A stretch of 59,832 bases of DNA from Caenimonas sp. SL110. Its GTDB lineage: Bacteria > Pseudomonadota > Gammaproteobacteria > Burkholderiales > Burkholderiaceae_C. Within the stretch, counting starts at the first letter, position 1. Each line of letters starts with the position of its first letter. Below the pieces are notes generated by a model, which was given only the letters and a program-made list of their open reading frames with translations, searched no databases and had not been told where the DNA came from. Location of the stretch: contig NZ_JANU01000032.1 in NCBI RefSeq assembly GCF_001044395.1, forward strand, positions 1-59,832, written 5' to 3'. Shown here in pieces: positions 17,484 to 28,669 of this stretch. A program made the translations under genes and the position numbers.

Positions 17484-18170
17484 ATGACTATCCATCAAGA
17501 CAACGGGCACGACGAGATTGCACGGGAGTTCATCGAATTTGCCATCGAAGCCGGCGTGCTGCGGTTCGGCGAATTCAAGACCAAGGCGGGACGCCTTTCC
17601 CCCTACTTTTTCAATGCAGGGTTGTTCGACGACGGCGCCAAGCTCGGGCGGCTCGCCCAATTCTATGCACGGCGCATCCTGGCTTCGGGCATCGAATTCG
17701 ACATGCTGTTCGGCCCGGCCTATAAGGGCATTTCGCTGGCCGCTGCGGTCGCCATTGAAATGGCGCGCCTGGGGCGCAACGTTGCGTTTGCCTACAACCG
17801 CAAGGAAGCCAAGGATCACGGCGAAGGCGGCACGCTGGTCGGCGCACCGGTCAAGGGCCGGGTGCTGGTGATCGACGACGTCATCACCGACGGCGCTTCC
17901 AAGCGGGAAGCGCGCGACATCATCGAAGCGGCCGGCGGCAAGGCCTGCGGCGTGGCGATCGCGCTGGACCGGCAGGAGAAGGCCACAGCCAACGGCGCTG
18001 ACGTGGACTACAGCGGCGTTCAATATGTGCAGCAGCAGCTCGGATTGCAGGTTTGCGCGATTGCGCGGCTCGCCGATTTGCTCCAGTATCTGGAAAACAA
18101 GGGGGGTGACAACCTGGGCGCATGGCATGAGGAGGTGCTGGCTTACCGGCAACGCTACGGCGTCAACTAG
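17484..18170 (+). CDS. pyrE: Orotate phosphoribosyltransferase
   Basis: A 228-residue enzyme of de novo pyrimidine synthesis that converts orotate and PRPP to orotidine 5'-phosphate. The PRPP-binding motif VLVIDDVITDGAS is at 127-139, the family motif FKTKAGRLSPYFFNAG at 31-46 and the flexible-loop lysines with AYNRKEAKDHGEGG at 103-116. ATG 17484 is preceded by AAAGGG. The length is close to that of E. coli PyrE (213). It is divergent from the TPR gene with almost no space between starts, so its promoter must lie within that coding region. The downstream DUF4124 gene follows after seven bases. Confidence 0.95.
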   Translation: MTIHQDNGHDEIAREFIEFAIEAGVLRFGEFKTKAGRLSPYFFNAGLFDDGAKLGRLAQFYARRILASGIEFDMLFGPAYKGISLAAAVAIEMARLGRNVAFAYNRKEAKDHGEGGTLVGAPVKGRVLVIDDVITDGASKREARDIIEAAGGKACGVAIALDRQEKATANGADVDYSGVQYVQQQLGLQVCAIARLADLLQYLENKGGDNLGAWHEEVLAYRQRYGVN

Positions 18171-18177
18171 GGCTTGG

Positions 18178-18858
18178 ATGCAGTACCTGGCATTGCGATT
18201 TGTTGTAGGGTTTGGGGCTTGCTTTGGCATGGCTGCGGCAGCATTGGCACAGCAAGGCATCTATACCTGCATCGATGCCAAGGGCCGCCGGTTGACCGCC
18301 GACCGGCCCATCCCTGAATGCCTTGACCGCGAGCAGCGCGAACTCACGCCCAGCGGCACCGTCCGGCGCAAGGTCGGCCCCTCGCTCACGGCTGAGGAGC
18401 GCGCGGCCGAGGAGCTGCGGGTTGCCAAGGCGCTTGAGGAAACCAAGCGCATCCAGGAAGAGAAAAAGCGCGAGCGCGCACTGATCGCCCGCTACCCGGA
18501 CCGGGCCACGCACGACAGGGAGCGGGCCGCATCACTCGCGCAGATCGACGACGTCATCCACACCGCGAACAAGCACCGCATCGAGCTTGAATCGCAACGG
18601 CGCAAGCTGGACGTGGAGCTCGAATTTTTCAAGGGCGACACGACCAAGGTTCCGTTCAAACTCAAGCGGCAGATCGACGAGAACACACAGGCGATAGAAA
18701 GCCAGCGCCGGTTCATCGTCAACCAGGATGTTGAAAAGCAGCGCCTGAACGCCCGCTACGACGAGGAACTGGTCAAGCTCAAGGTGATGTGGGCTCAGCT
18801 GGCGGGGTCTGCGCCCAGGACAGCCGCGGCGGCTGCTTCGGGGACGGCGAGACGATGA
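18178..18858 (+). CDS. Secreted DUF4124 coiled-coil protein
   Basis: A 226-residue protein with a signal peptide (MQYLALRFVVGFGACFGMAA, cleavage near ALAQQ) and a DUF4124 start (GIYTCIDAKGRRLTADRPIPEC) with paired cysteines. The rest is highly charged and helical, with coiled-coil segments rich in Glu, Lys and Arg at about 75-100 and 115-195. Family members are small β-proteins common in betaproteobacterial periplasms and of unknown function. It follows pyrE by seven bases and is probably co-transcribed. A family I palindromic repeat begins 22 bases after its stop and may end the transcript. Confidence 0.82.
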   Translation: MQYLALRFVVGFGACFGMAAAALAQQGIYTCIDAKGRRLTADRPIPECLDREQRELTPSGTVRRKVGPSLTAEERAAEELRVAKALEETKRIQEEKKRERALIARYPDRATHDRERAASLAQIDDVIHTANKHRIELESQRRKLDVELEFFKGDTTKVPFKLKRQIDENTQAIESQRRFIVNQDVEKQRLNARYDEELVKLKVMWAQLAGSAPRTAAAAASGTARR

Positions 18859-18880
18859 GCGATGCGCGGGCGTGAAGCTT

Positions 18881-18991
18881 GTCATTGCGGGCCGAGACCG
18901 GAGGGATCCTGCGAATCCCCCGCAATCCATCTGTGATCAGGCGCAGTCGCCGCTTCGCGGTGGATGCCGGATCAAGTCCGGCATGACAGCC
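18881..18991. repeat. Dispersed palindromic repeat, family I, copy B
   Basis: Located between the convergent DUF4124 and gatB genes. Unit Y (gtcattgcgg, later cccccgcaatccatc and tgatcaggcgcag) is followed by unit X (cgcttcgcggtggatgccgg, atcaagtccggcatgacagc), the latter identical to the copy at 8840-8880. It probably folds into stable stem-loops and may terminate or stabilise both convergent transcripts. Confidence 0.75.
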
Positions 18992-18993
18992 TT

Positions 18994-20439
<1,446 letters not shown>

Positions 20440-20442
20440 GGT

Positions 20443-21906
20443 TTAAAAACCCTCCGGCGTGCGCAGGTGAAAGTCCGTTGCCTGCTGGAAGCGATGCGCG
20501 GCGTTGAGCAGCTTGCTTTCGGCGCAATAGTTGCCGAGCAACTGCATGCCGACAGGCATGTTGCCCGCACCAAAGCCGCAAGGAATGCTCATGCCGGGCA
20601 GGCCCGCCAGCGACCCCGGCAAGGTGAAGATATCGGCGAGGTAGTTCGCCACCGGATCATCTGACTTCTCGCCGATCTTCCATGCAACCGTCGGAGCCAC
20701 GGGGCCTGCGATCACATCGCACACCTTGAAAGCCTGCTGGAAATCGTCAGCGATCATGCGGCGGATTTTTTGCGCCTGCAGGTAGTACGCGTCGTAGTAG
20801 CCATGCGAGAGAACATACGCGCCGATCATGATGCGGCGCTTGACCTCATCGCCAAAAGCTTCGGCGCGCGTCTTCTTGTACATCTCGATCAGGTCGCCGT
20901 GCGCCTTGGTGCGATGGCCGAATTTCACGCCGTCGAAGCGCGAGAGATTCGACGAGGCTTCCGCCGGCGCAATGATGTAGTACACCGGAATGGACAGCTC
21001 GGTGCGAGGCAGCGTGATGTCCACGAGCTTTGCGCCGAGCTTTTCGTATTCCTTCAACGCGCTGGCGATCGCAGAGCGCACATCGACGGACAAACCTTCG
21101 CTGAAAAACTCCTTCGGCACGCCAATGCGCAGGCCCTCGATCGAGTCGCCGAGCGTGCGCGTGAAATCTTCTGCGGGCACATCAAGCGATGTCGAATCGC
21201 GGTCCGGGTCGGGGCCGCACATTTGCGACAGCAGCAGCGCGCAATCTTCGGCCGTGCGTGCCATCGGTCCGGCCTGGTCGAGGCTGGAAGCAAACGCAAT
21301 CATCCCGTAGCGCGATGCGCGGCCGTAAGTTGGCTTGATGCCCGTGATACCGCAGAACGCAGCGGGCTGGCGAATCGAGCCGCCGGTGTCGGTGCCGGTG
21401 GCTGCAGGTGCAAGCCGGGCTGCCACCGCGACTGCGCTGCCGCCGGATGAGCCGCCCGGGATTCGCGAGGTGTCCCACGGATTCAAGACCGGCTTGTAAG
21501 CGGAGTTCTCGTTCGACGAGCCCATCGCGAATTCATCGCAGTTGAGCTTGCCGAGCGTGACAGCGCCTGCGTCCGACAGCTTCGCCACCACGGTTGCGTC
21601 GAATGGCGAGCGGTAGTTCTCCAGCATCTTCGAGCCGGCGGTGCTCGCAAAGTCCTTGGTGACAAAGATGTCCTTGTGCGCAACCGGCACGCCCAGCAGC
21701 GGCGAGGCGTCACCTGAGGCGATGCGCGCATCGGCGGCCTGCGCCTGGGCGAGCGTGACGGCTTCATTCACATCGAGGTACGCGCCGAGCTTGTCATGCT
21801 GCACGCCGCGCGCCAGAAAATGCCTGGCGGTCTCGACGGCCGATACTTCCCGGGCCTGCAGCTTTTTTGCGAGCTGCGCAACGGTCAATTCGTGCAGGTC
21901 GCTCAT
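20443..21906 (-). CDS. gatA: Asp-tRNA(Asn)/Glu-tRNA(Gln) amidotransferase subunit A
   Basis: A 487-residue amidase-signature enzyme that releases ammonia from glutamine for GatB. The Ser-cisSer-Lys triad is visible as Lys78 (VAHKDIF), Ser153 (GGSSGGSA) and Ser177 ([13 protein letters not shown]), with spacings 75 and 24 as in other GatA proteins. Its start overlaps the gatC stop by four bases (ATGA) and gatB follows after three bases, so the three subunits are translationally coupled. Confidence 0.97.
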   Translation of the reverse strand: MSDLHELTVAQLAKKLQAREVSAVETARHFLARGVQHDKLGAYLDVNEAVTLAQAQAADARIASGDASPLLGVPVAHKDIFVTKDFASTAGSKMLENYRSPFDATVVAKLSDAGAVTLGKLNCDEFAMGSSNENSAYKPVLNPWDTSRIPGGSSGGSAVAVAARLAPAATGTDTGGSIRQPAAFCGITGIKPTYGRASRYGMIAFASSLDQAGPMARTAEDCALLLSQMCGPDPDRDSTSLDVPAEDFTRTLGDSIEGLRIGVPKEFFSEGLSVDVRSAIASALKEYEKLGAKLVDITLPRTELSIPVYYIIAPAEASSNLSRFDGVKFGHRTKAHGDLIEMYKKTRAEAFGDEVKRRIMIGAYVLSHGYYDAYYLQAQKIRRMIADDFQQAFKVCDVIAGPVAPTVAWKIGEKSDDPVANYLADIFTLPGSLAGLPGMSIPCGFGAGNMPVGMQLLGNYCAESKLLNAAHRFQQATDFHLRTPEGF

Positions 21907-22202
21907 TCGATCACCTTCGGCACCAGAAAGAGGCCGCGCTCCACGGCCGGGGCGCTGCGCTGGTTGGCTTCGCGGTCGATGTTGGGGTCGGCGACGTCAT
22001 CGCGCAGCCGCAGGACCACGTCCTGGATGGTGGCCGCCGGGTGCGCCAGGGGCTCGATGCAGGTGGTGTCGACCGCCCGCATTTTTTCGACGATGTCGAA
22101 AAAGCCGTTGATCTGGGTCAGCATGCGCTCGCTTTCGGCCGGCTGCAGTTCCAGCCGGGCGAGGTGCGCGATGCGGGCGATGTCTTGGGAGGTAAGGGAC
22201 AT
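21903..22202 (-). CDS. gatC: Asp-tRNA(Asn)/Glu-tRNA(Gln) amidotransferase subunit C
   Basis: A 99-residue GatC, the small subunit that wraps around and stabilises GatA-GatB. The start at ATG 22202 opens [17 protein letters not shown], the usual helical N-terminus, and the protein continues with a LxPAESER-type linker and a [14 protein letters not shown] region. First gene of the leftward gat operon; it is divergent from mreB, with 235 bases between. Confidence 0.95.
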   Translation of the reverse strand: MSLTSQDIARIAHLARLELQPAESERMLTQINGFFDIVEKMRAVDTTCIEPLAHPAATIQDVVLRLRDDVADPNIDREANQRSAPAVERGLFLVPKVIE

Positions 22203-22380
22203 GAGGAAAAAATTCGGCTCGAACGCACGCGCAAACCGGCGTGCAACAGGTGTAAACGCGAAATTTTGGCCCTGTAGAGGCGGGTTTCTGGGGAGGGGAT
22301 CGGGTATTATCCCGCCTTTAGTGCAACACCCGCGAAAACGCCGGTATTTGCAGGAAAACCACGGCTTTCCACCCCAATAA

Positions 22381-23481
<1,101 letters not shown>

Positions 23482-23492
23482 CGGCATGAATT

Positions 23493-23577
23493 TCCCTCCC
23501 CCTCTGGGGGAGGGTTAGGGTGGGGGCCACAGCGCTGAAATGCCCCCACCCCGGCCCTCCCCAAGAGGGGCAGGGTG
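23493..23577. repeat. C-rich palindromic intergenic repeat, copy 2 (paired)
   Basis: Between mreB and mreC lies a large inverted structure: ccctccccctctgggggagg followed by a G-rich run, about 17 unique bases, then gcccccaccccggccctccc and a second small hairpin. The two halves are roughly reverse complements, so this is a head-to-head pair of the repeat also found at 26-60 and in lipB. It lies inside a presumed operon and could alter mreB:mreCD expression ratios. Confidence 0.65.
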
Positions 23578-23593
23578 CAAAATAACCGCCTCC

Positions 23594-24514
23594 ATGCCTT
23601 TAGGTACTCTCGACCGCAACCCGCCGCCCTTCTTCAAGCAGGGCCCGTCTGCAATTTCCAAACTGATGGTGTTCAGTGCGATCGCACTGTTCCTGATGGT
23701 GGCCGACACACGCTTCAAGATTGCGCAACCCATACGCGCGGCGATCGCCACAGCGCTCTACCCCGTGCAATGGGTCGCCATGCGGCCCGTGATGTTCGTG
23801 AGCGGTGGGGCCGACTATTTCGAATCCCTGGCGAGTGCGCAACGCGGCGAGGCGGCCGCCCGCGCCAAGCTCGCCTTGCAGTCCCAGCGGTCGTTCCAGG
23901 TCGAACAGCTCACCCAGGAAAACGAACGCCTGCGCAAGTTGCTCGAACTTCGTGCGCGATTCATGGCCACATCGACTGCCGCCGAAGTTCTCTATGACGC
24001 GGCCGACCCCTACACCCGCAAGATCATCATCGACAAGGGATCGACCCACCAGATCAAGGCCGGGTCTCCTGTCATTGATGAGGGCGGTGTGCTCGGCCAG
24101 GTGACGCGGGTGCACTTGCTCATCAGCGAAGTGACGCTCATCACCGATCGCGAACACGCGATCCCGGTTCTCAATGCCCGCACTGGCGCGCGCAGCGTGG
24201 CATACGGCGACCCCACGCTGCACGGCGGCTCGCTCGAGCTTCGCTTCATGGCGGCCAATGCAGATGTCCAGCCCGGCGATCTTCTGACCACCAGCGGTGT
24301 CGATGGCGTTTATCCTTCGGGCCTGCCGGTTGCCAAGGTCGACAAGGTCGATCGCCGCGCCGATTCGGGTTTCGCGCGCATCACCTGCTTGCCGCAAGCG
24401 TTGGTGGGTGGTGCGCGTCACGTCATGGTGCTCGGGCCGATGACCGACGTGCTTCCGGCGCGTCCGGCACCCGAAGACGCGGCGCCCGCCGCCCGCAAGG
24501 GAGGCCGCCGATGA
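23594..24514 (+). CDS. mreC: Rod shape-determining protein MreC
   Basis: A 306-residue bitopic inner-membrane protein of the elongasome. After a short cytoplasmic N-terminus come a membrane helix (about 23-43), a coiled coil (about 70-115, with QLTQENERLRKLLELRARF) and two periplasmic β-barrel domains. The segment ADPYTRKIIIDKGSTHQIKAG-like region and LGQVTRVH are typical. The start ATG 23594 gives MPLGTLDRNPPPFF, the usual N-terminus; an upstream in-frame ATG would read through the intergenic repeat. It overlaps mreD by four bases. Confidence 0.95.
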   Translation: MPLGTLDRNPPPFFKQGPSAISKLMVFSAIALFLMVADTRFKIAQPIRAAIATALYPVQWVAMRPVMFVSGGADYFESLASAQRGEAAARAKLALQSQRSFQVEQLTQENERLRKLLELRARFMATSTAAEVLYDAADPYTRKIIIDKGSTHQIKAGSPVIDEGGVLGQVTRVHLLISEVTLITDREHAIPVLNARTGARSVAYGDPTLHGGSLELRFMAANADVQPGDLLTTSGVDGVYPSGLPVAKVDKVDRRADSGFARITCLPQALVGGARHVMVLGPMTDVLPARPAPEDAAPAARKGGRR

Positions 24515-25029
24515 TCATGCGACAGGGCCAGCAGCTGCTGTTGCCCGCCAATCCGGTTTTCATCTGGGGCAGCCTGCTGCTCGCGCTGCTCGTGAACATG
24601 CTGCCCATAGGCCGGACGCCGTGGATGCCGGATGTGCTGGCGCTGGTCGTCGTGTTCTGGAGCGTGCACCAGCCGCTTCGGGTGGGCATTGGCGCTGCCT
24701 TCATCTTCGGCCTGGCGATGGATGTGCACCAGACCGCATTGCTGGGCCAGCATGCGCTGGCCTATACGGCGCTCAGCTATTTCGCGATCACGATTCATCG
24801 CCGCCTGCTGTGGTTTTCTGTGCCGTCGCAAGCTGTGCAGGTGTTGCCGCTTTTTGTCGCCGCCCACGCGATCGAACTCGCCATCCGCATGTTGATGGGC
24901 GGCACCTTCCCCGGTTGGGTCACCGTCATCGCTCCGCTAGCCGAAGCTGTGCTGTGGCCGGTCGTGAGCGTGTTGCTGCTCGCGCCGCAACGCAGGGCGC
25001 CCGATCCCGATGAAAATAGGCCGCTCTGA
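24511..25029 (+). CDS. mreD: Rod shape-determining protein MreD
   Basis: A 172-residue integral membrane protein with five to six helices, small and hydrophobic as usual for MreD, which links MreC to the RodA/PBP2 synthase. It starts at ATG 24511 (four-base overlap with the mreC stop) or ATG 24517. The segment NMLPIGRTPWMPDVLALVVV followed by GIGAAFIFGLAMDVHQTALLG is characteristic. The C-terminus is short and charged. Confidence 0.94.
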   Translation: MIMRQGQQLLLPANPVFIWGSLLLALLVNMLPIGRTPWMPDVLALVVVFWSVHQPLRVGIGAAFIFGLAMDVHQTALLGQHALAYTALSYFAITIHRRLLWFSVPSQAVQVLPLFVAAHAIELAIRMLMGGTFPGWVTVIAPLAEAVLWPVVSVLLLAPQRRAPDPDENRPL

Positions 25030-25102
25030 GCTCTCTGATCTCTCTAAGCTGTTAGCCGGGCCACCCGCGCAACTTGTCCCGCGACTTCGTCACTAACCAC
25101 GC

Positions 25103-27205
25103 ATGACCGAACTACGAAACGTCGAAGCCGACCTCTCGCGCTTTCGCATCCGCGTGCTGGCTGCAAGCCTGGTCGTCGTCGTGTGCTTCCTGCTGCTGGT
25201 CTCGCGACTGGTTTACCTGCAGGTGTATCGCCACACCGACCTGCTCGAACAGGCCGAGAACAACCGCACGGCCATCGTGCCGGTGGTGCCCAATCGCGGG
25301 CTTATCCTCGACCGCAATGGCATCGTGCTGGCGACCAACTACTCGGCCTACACGCTGGAGATCATGCCGTCGCGCCTGGCCAGCCTGGACAAGACCATCG
25401 AAGAGCTGTCGACCATCGTCGACATCCAGCCGCGCGACAAGCGGCGCTTTCGCAAGCTGCTGGAAGAGTCCAAGAATTTCGAATCGCTTCCGATCCGCAC
25501 CCGCCTGACCGATGAAGAGGTGGCGCGCTTTGCCGCGCAGAGCTGGCGATTTCCGGGCGTGGACATCAAGGCCCGCCTGTTTCGCAACTACCCCTACGGC
25601 GAGCTGGCCAGCCATGTGATCGGCTACATCGGGCGGGTCAACCAGACCGAAAAGAAGGCGATGGAAGACTGGCCCGAAGAGGCGCAGACCAACTACAAGG
25701 GCACCGAATACATCGGCAAGCTCGGCGTCGAACAAAGCTACGAAGCCCAGCTGCACGGCATCACCGGGGTCGAGCATGTAGAGACCTCGGCCGGCGGCCG
25801 CGCGATGCGCAAGCTCGCCAGCCGGCCCGGCACGCCCGGCAACACGATCGTGATGTCGATCGACATCAAGCTGCAAAAGCTGATCGAAGACCTGTACGGC
25901 GACCGCCGCGGCGCGATGGTTGCCATCGAACCCAAGACCGGCGAAGTGCTCGCCTTTGTCAGCAAGCCCACGTTCGATCCCAACCTTTTTGTCGATGGCA
26001 TCGACAGCGAGAACTGGGCAGCGCTCAATGAGTCGCTGGACAAGCCCTTGCTCAATCGCGCCTTGCGTGGCACCTACCCTCCCGGCTCGACCTACAAGCC
26101 GTTCATGGCGCTGGCTGCGCTTGAGACGGGCAAGCGCACGCCTGCGCAATCCATCTCCGATCCGGGCTTTTTCATGTTCGGCGGCCACCGGTTTCGCGAC
26201 GACAAGGAGGGCGGCCACGGCTCGGTCGACATGTACAAGTCCATCGTGCAGTCGTGCGATACCTACTACTACATTCTGGCCAACGACATGGGCGTGGACC
26301 TCATGCACGACGAGCTGGTGAAGTTCGGCTTCGGCGAGTTGACCGGCATCGATATACAGGGCGAATCGCGCGGGCTGCTGCCCTCGACCAAGTGGAAACG
26401 GGCGGCTTACCGCAAGCCCGAACAGAAGAAGTGGTACGCCGGCGAGACGATTTCGCTGGGCATCGGGCAGGGCTACAACAACTTCACGATGCTGCAGCTG
26501 GCATCGGCCACAGCGACATTGGCGAACTCAGGCGTGAAGATGAAGCCGCACCTGGTCAGCAAGGTGATCGATGTGGTGACAAAGACGCCCACGGATGCGG
26601 TGCGCGTGGTGGGCGAGCGCATTGCCAAGGCTGAAAACATCGCCATCATCCGCAAGGCGCTGGTGGGTGTGAACATCGAAGGCACCTCGGCGCGCGCCTT
26701 TGCAGGCGCCGGCTACACGAGCGGCGGCAAGACCGGAACCGCCCAGGTGATCGCCATCAAGCAGGGCGAAAAATACAACGCATCGGCCATCGATGAACGC
26801 CATCGCGATCACGCACTGTTCATGGCCTACGCTCCCGCAGAAGACCCAAAAATTGCCATCGCCATGATTGTGGAAAACGCGGGCTTCGGCGCGCAGAATT
26901 CCGCGCCAATCGCCCGCCGTGCCTTCGACTACTACCTGACCGGCATGTACCCCAGCGAAGAAGACATGGCACTGGTGCGGCAGGGCAAGGCGACAACGCC
27001 GGTAGGCAAACCACGTCCTGCGGCTGACGTGCCCTGGGTGGTTCCCGGCGCCGCTCCTGCACCCGCATCGGCTCCTGCTGCGGCCTCATCCGCGCCGCTT
27101 GCTGCCGCCCCTGCGAACGCGGCGAGCGCGGCGAGCGCGGCAGCCACGCCCAAACCCGCAGCTGCCGTCAAGCCGGCGTCTTCGGTTCGCGTGGCTGTGC
27201 AGTAG
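25103..27205 (+). CDS. mrdA: Penicillin-binding protein 2
   Basis: A 700-residue class B transpeptidase of the elongasome. An N-terminal membrane helix (about 17-40) leads to the pedestal domain (VVPNRGLILDRNG, 61-73) and the transpeptidase domain with nucleophile Ser329 in STYK (GSTYKPF), an SCD variant of the SxN motif (VQSCDTYYY) and KTGT (SGGKTGTAQV). The last 60 residues are an Ala/Pro-rich, low-complexity tail, longer than in E. coli PBP2 (633 residues). It follows mreD by about 73 bases. Its final 38 bases overlap the convergent hydrolase gene. The partner glycosyltransferase gene rodA, normally next, is absent here. Confidence 0.96.
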   Translation: MTELRNVEADLSRFRIRVLAASLVVVVCFLLLVSRLVYLQVYRHTDLLEQAENNRTAIVPVVPNRGLILDRNGIVLATNYSAYTLEIMPSRLASLDKTIEELSTIVDIQPRDKRRFRKLLEESKNFESLPIRTRLTDEEVARFAAQSWRFPGVDIKARLFRNYPYGELASHVIGYIGRVNQTEKKAMEDWPEEAQTNYKGTEYIGKLGVEQSYEAQLHGITGVEHVETSAGGRAMRKLASRPGTPGNTIVMSIDIKLQKLIEDLYGDRRGAMVAIEPKTGEVLAFVSKPTFDPNLFVDGIDSENWAALNESLDKPLLNRALRGTYPPGSTYKPFMALAALETGKRTPAQSISDPGFFMFGGHRFRDDKEGGHGSVDMYKSIVQSCDTYYYILANDMGVDLMHDELVKFGFGELTGIDIQGESRGLLPSTKWKRAAYRKPEQKKWYAGETISLGIGQGYNNFTMLQLASATATLANSGVKMKPHLVSKVIDVVTKTPTDAVRVVGERIAKAENIAIIRKALVGVNIEGTSARAFAGAGYTSGGKTGTAQVIAIKQGEKYNASAIDERHRDHALFMAYAPAEDPKIAIAMIVENAGFGAQNSAPIARRAFDYYLTGMYPSEEDMALVRQGKATTPVGKPRPAADVPWVVPGAAPAPASAPAAASSAPLAAAPANAASAASAAATPKPAAAVKPASSVRVAVQ

Positions 27206-28256
27206 CGGCCGCGCGCAGCAGCCAGCCGCCGACTTCGTCCGGCATGGTGCGCACATGCCCCGGCAGGCTGCCGTCGGGGAATCCGACATGGCCGCCTTCT
27301 TGCGGCTGCCACAGCGTCACGAAATCTCCCACCTCGCCGGGTCTGGGCAGGCTCTGTGCCGGCACGAATGGGTCGTTGCGCGCATTGAGGCAGAGCGCCG
27401 GTATACAGATGCGGTGCAGGTGCGGCTTGGCGCTCGCACGCGCGTAGTAGTCGTCGGCATTGGTAAAACCGTGCAGCGGTGCGGTGAAGATGTCGTCAAA
27501 CTCGTACAGGTCTCGTGCTGCCTGCATTCGCGCACCGTCGAAGAGCCCGGGGTGCTGCTTCAATTTTTCCAGCGCCTTGGGTTTCATCGACCGTAGAAAC
27601 ATCGTGGTGTACACGAGCCGGTTGAAGCCGCGGCCGATCTGCACCGAGCTGGCGGCGAGGTCTAGCGGTGAGCAGACGCTGGCGACGGCGCGCACCAGGG
27701 CGCCGGCGCCCTCGCCCGCCTCGGCGGCCCACCGCATCAACGCATTGCCGCCCAGCGATACGCCGACCGCCACGATGGGGCCGTTGTGGTGTTCGCGCAG
27801 GCGCGCCAGGATCCAGGCGATTTCTTCGTGGTCACCCGAGTGATAGGCGCGCGGCCCTGCGTTGAGCTCGCCGCTGCAGCCGCGAAAGTGCGGAATCGCA
27901 AATGCAAGGTCATGCTCGGCCGCGAAGTCGGCAAACGCTTCGGCATAGTGACTGCGAGACGACCCTTCGAGGCCGTGGAACATGACCAGCATGGGGCGGT
28001 CGGGCTGCACGCAACCCTGCGAAATCAGCCAATCGACGTCCACGAAATCGCCATCGGGCGCTGTCCAGCGTTCACGCCGGTACTGGGGATGTCCGCCGAA
28101 ATATCGTTTGGCATACAACGCGGGCCAGATGGTTTGAAGGTTGCCGCCTGGCAGCCACCACGGCGCACGGTAATTCAATGGGATGCCCGCATCAATGAAG
28201 CACGAGCGGCGTGCCCGACACTTCCTGGATCTCGCTGCTGGTGCCGGGGCTTGCAT
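27168..28256 (-). CDS. YheT-family α/β-hydrolase
   Basis: Up to 362 residues. Family motifs: PWWLPGGNLQTIWPAL (32-47), FHGLEGSSRSHYA (oxyanion region), FRGCSGE, nucleophile Ser167 in GVSLGGN, acidic residue in LNARNDPFVP and the final His in GGHVGF. YheT-like hydrolases are cytoplasmic esterases of uncertain substrate. The start is unsettled: ATG 28256 overlaps the upstream NTF2-like gene by 65 bases and adds a basic segment absent from relatives, whereas TTG 28178 begins close to the family start (LNYRAPWW). The 3' end overlaps mrdA by 38 bases tail to tail. Confidence 0.88.
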   Translation of the reverse strand: MQAPAPAARSRKCRARRSCFIDAGIPLNYRAPWWLPGGNLQTIWPALYAKRYFGGHPQYRRERWTAPDGDFVDVDWLISQGCVQPDRPMLVMFHGLEGSSRSHYAEAFADFAAEHDLAFAIPHFRGCSGELNAGPRAYHSGDHEEIAWILARLREHHNGPIVAVGVSLGGNALMRWAAEAGEGAGALVRAVASVCSPLDLAASSVQIGRGFNRLVYTTMFLRSMKPKALEKLKQHPGLFDGARMQAARDLYEFDDIFTAPLHGFTNADDYYARASAKPHLHRICIPALCLNARNDPFVPAQSLPRPGEVGDFVTLWQPQEGGHVGFPDGSLPGHVRTMPDEVGGWLLRAAATAQPREPKTPA

Positions 28257-28644
28257 GGTGCGCGACCATGCGCCAGCCCTGCGCGGTGCGGTGGTACACG
28301 TTGGTAGCGATCACCCACGCCTGCGCGGGGCCTTCGGTGCTGAGGACTTCGACGCGTTCCAGCACGTTGTGCACGGCGCTTGCCAGCGCCTGTGTCTTGC
28401 GGGCGCGCTCGGGCCAGGCGCGGATGCTGCCGTTGTTGAACATCGCTTCGAAGGTGGCGCGAATCGCCATCGCGCCCACCACGCGTGGGCCCCCAGGGTG
28501 AATGCAGACGATGTCGTCCTCGTCGGCCCAGCAAGCCATGAGCGCTTCGATGTCGGCGTTTTGCAATGCCTTGTAAAACGCCGCTTCAACGTCGTCGGGA
28601 CTGCCTTCCAGGTTGGCGGCTTGGAGCTTGTTTTTCTTGCGCAT
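28192..28644 (-). CDS. SnoaL/NTF2-like (DUF4440-type) protein
   Basis: A 150-residue protein of the NTF2-like cone fold. Helix 1 VEAAFYKALQNADIEALMACWADEDDIVCIHPGG is the common opening of DUF4440/SnoaL-like proteins, followed by AIRATFEAMF and a β-sheet ending in TAQGWRMVAHHAS. Members bind or isomerise small molecules or serve as scaffolds; no catalytic set can be named with confidence. ATG 28644 is the start. It lies between the NAD-binding gene and the YheT-like hydrolase in the same direction and probably shares their transcript. Confidence 0.85.
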   Translation of the reverse strand: MRKKNKLQAANLEGSPDDVEAAFYKALQNADIEALMACWADEDDIVCIHPGGPRVVGAMAIRATFEAMFNNGSIRAWPERARKTQALASAVHNVLERVEVLSTEGPAQAWVIATNVYHRTAQGWRMVAHHASPGTSSEIQEVSGTPLVLH

Positions 28645-28669
28645 GGGTTGCAGGGATTCTGCCGTGGAT

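Noticed and set aside
22282..22310. Possible mreB promoter with a tattat hexamer at 22305-22310
   Set aside because: No -35 hexamer of reasonable quality at 15-19 bases, and the hexamer sits inside a gcggg/cccgc hairpin; too weak to list as a feature.
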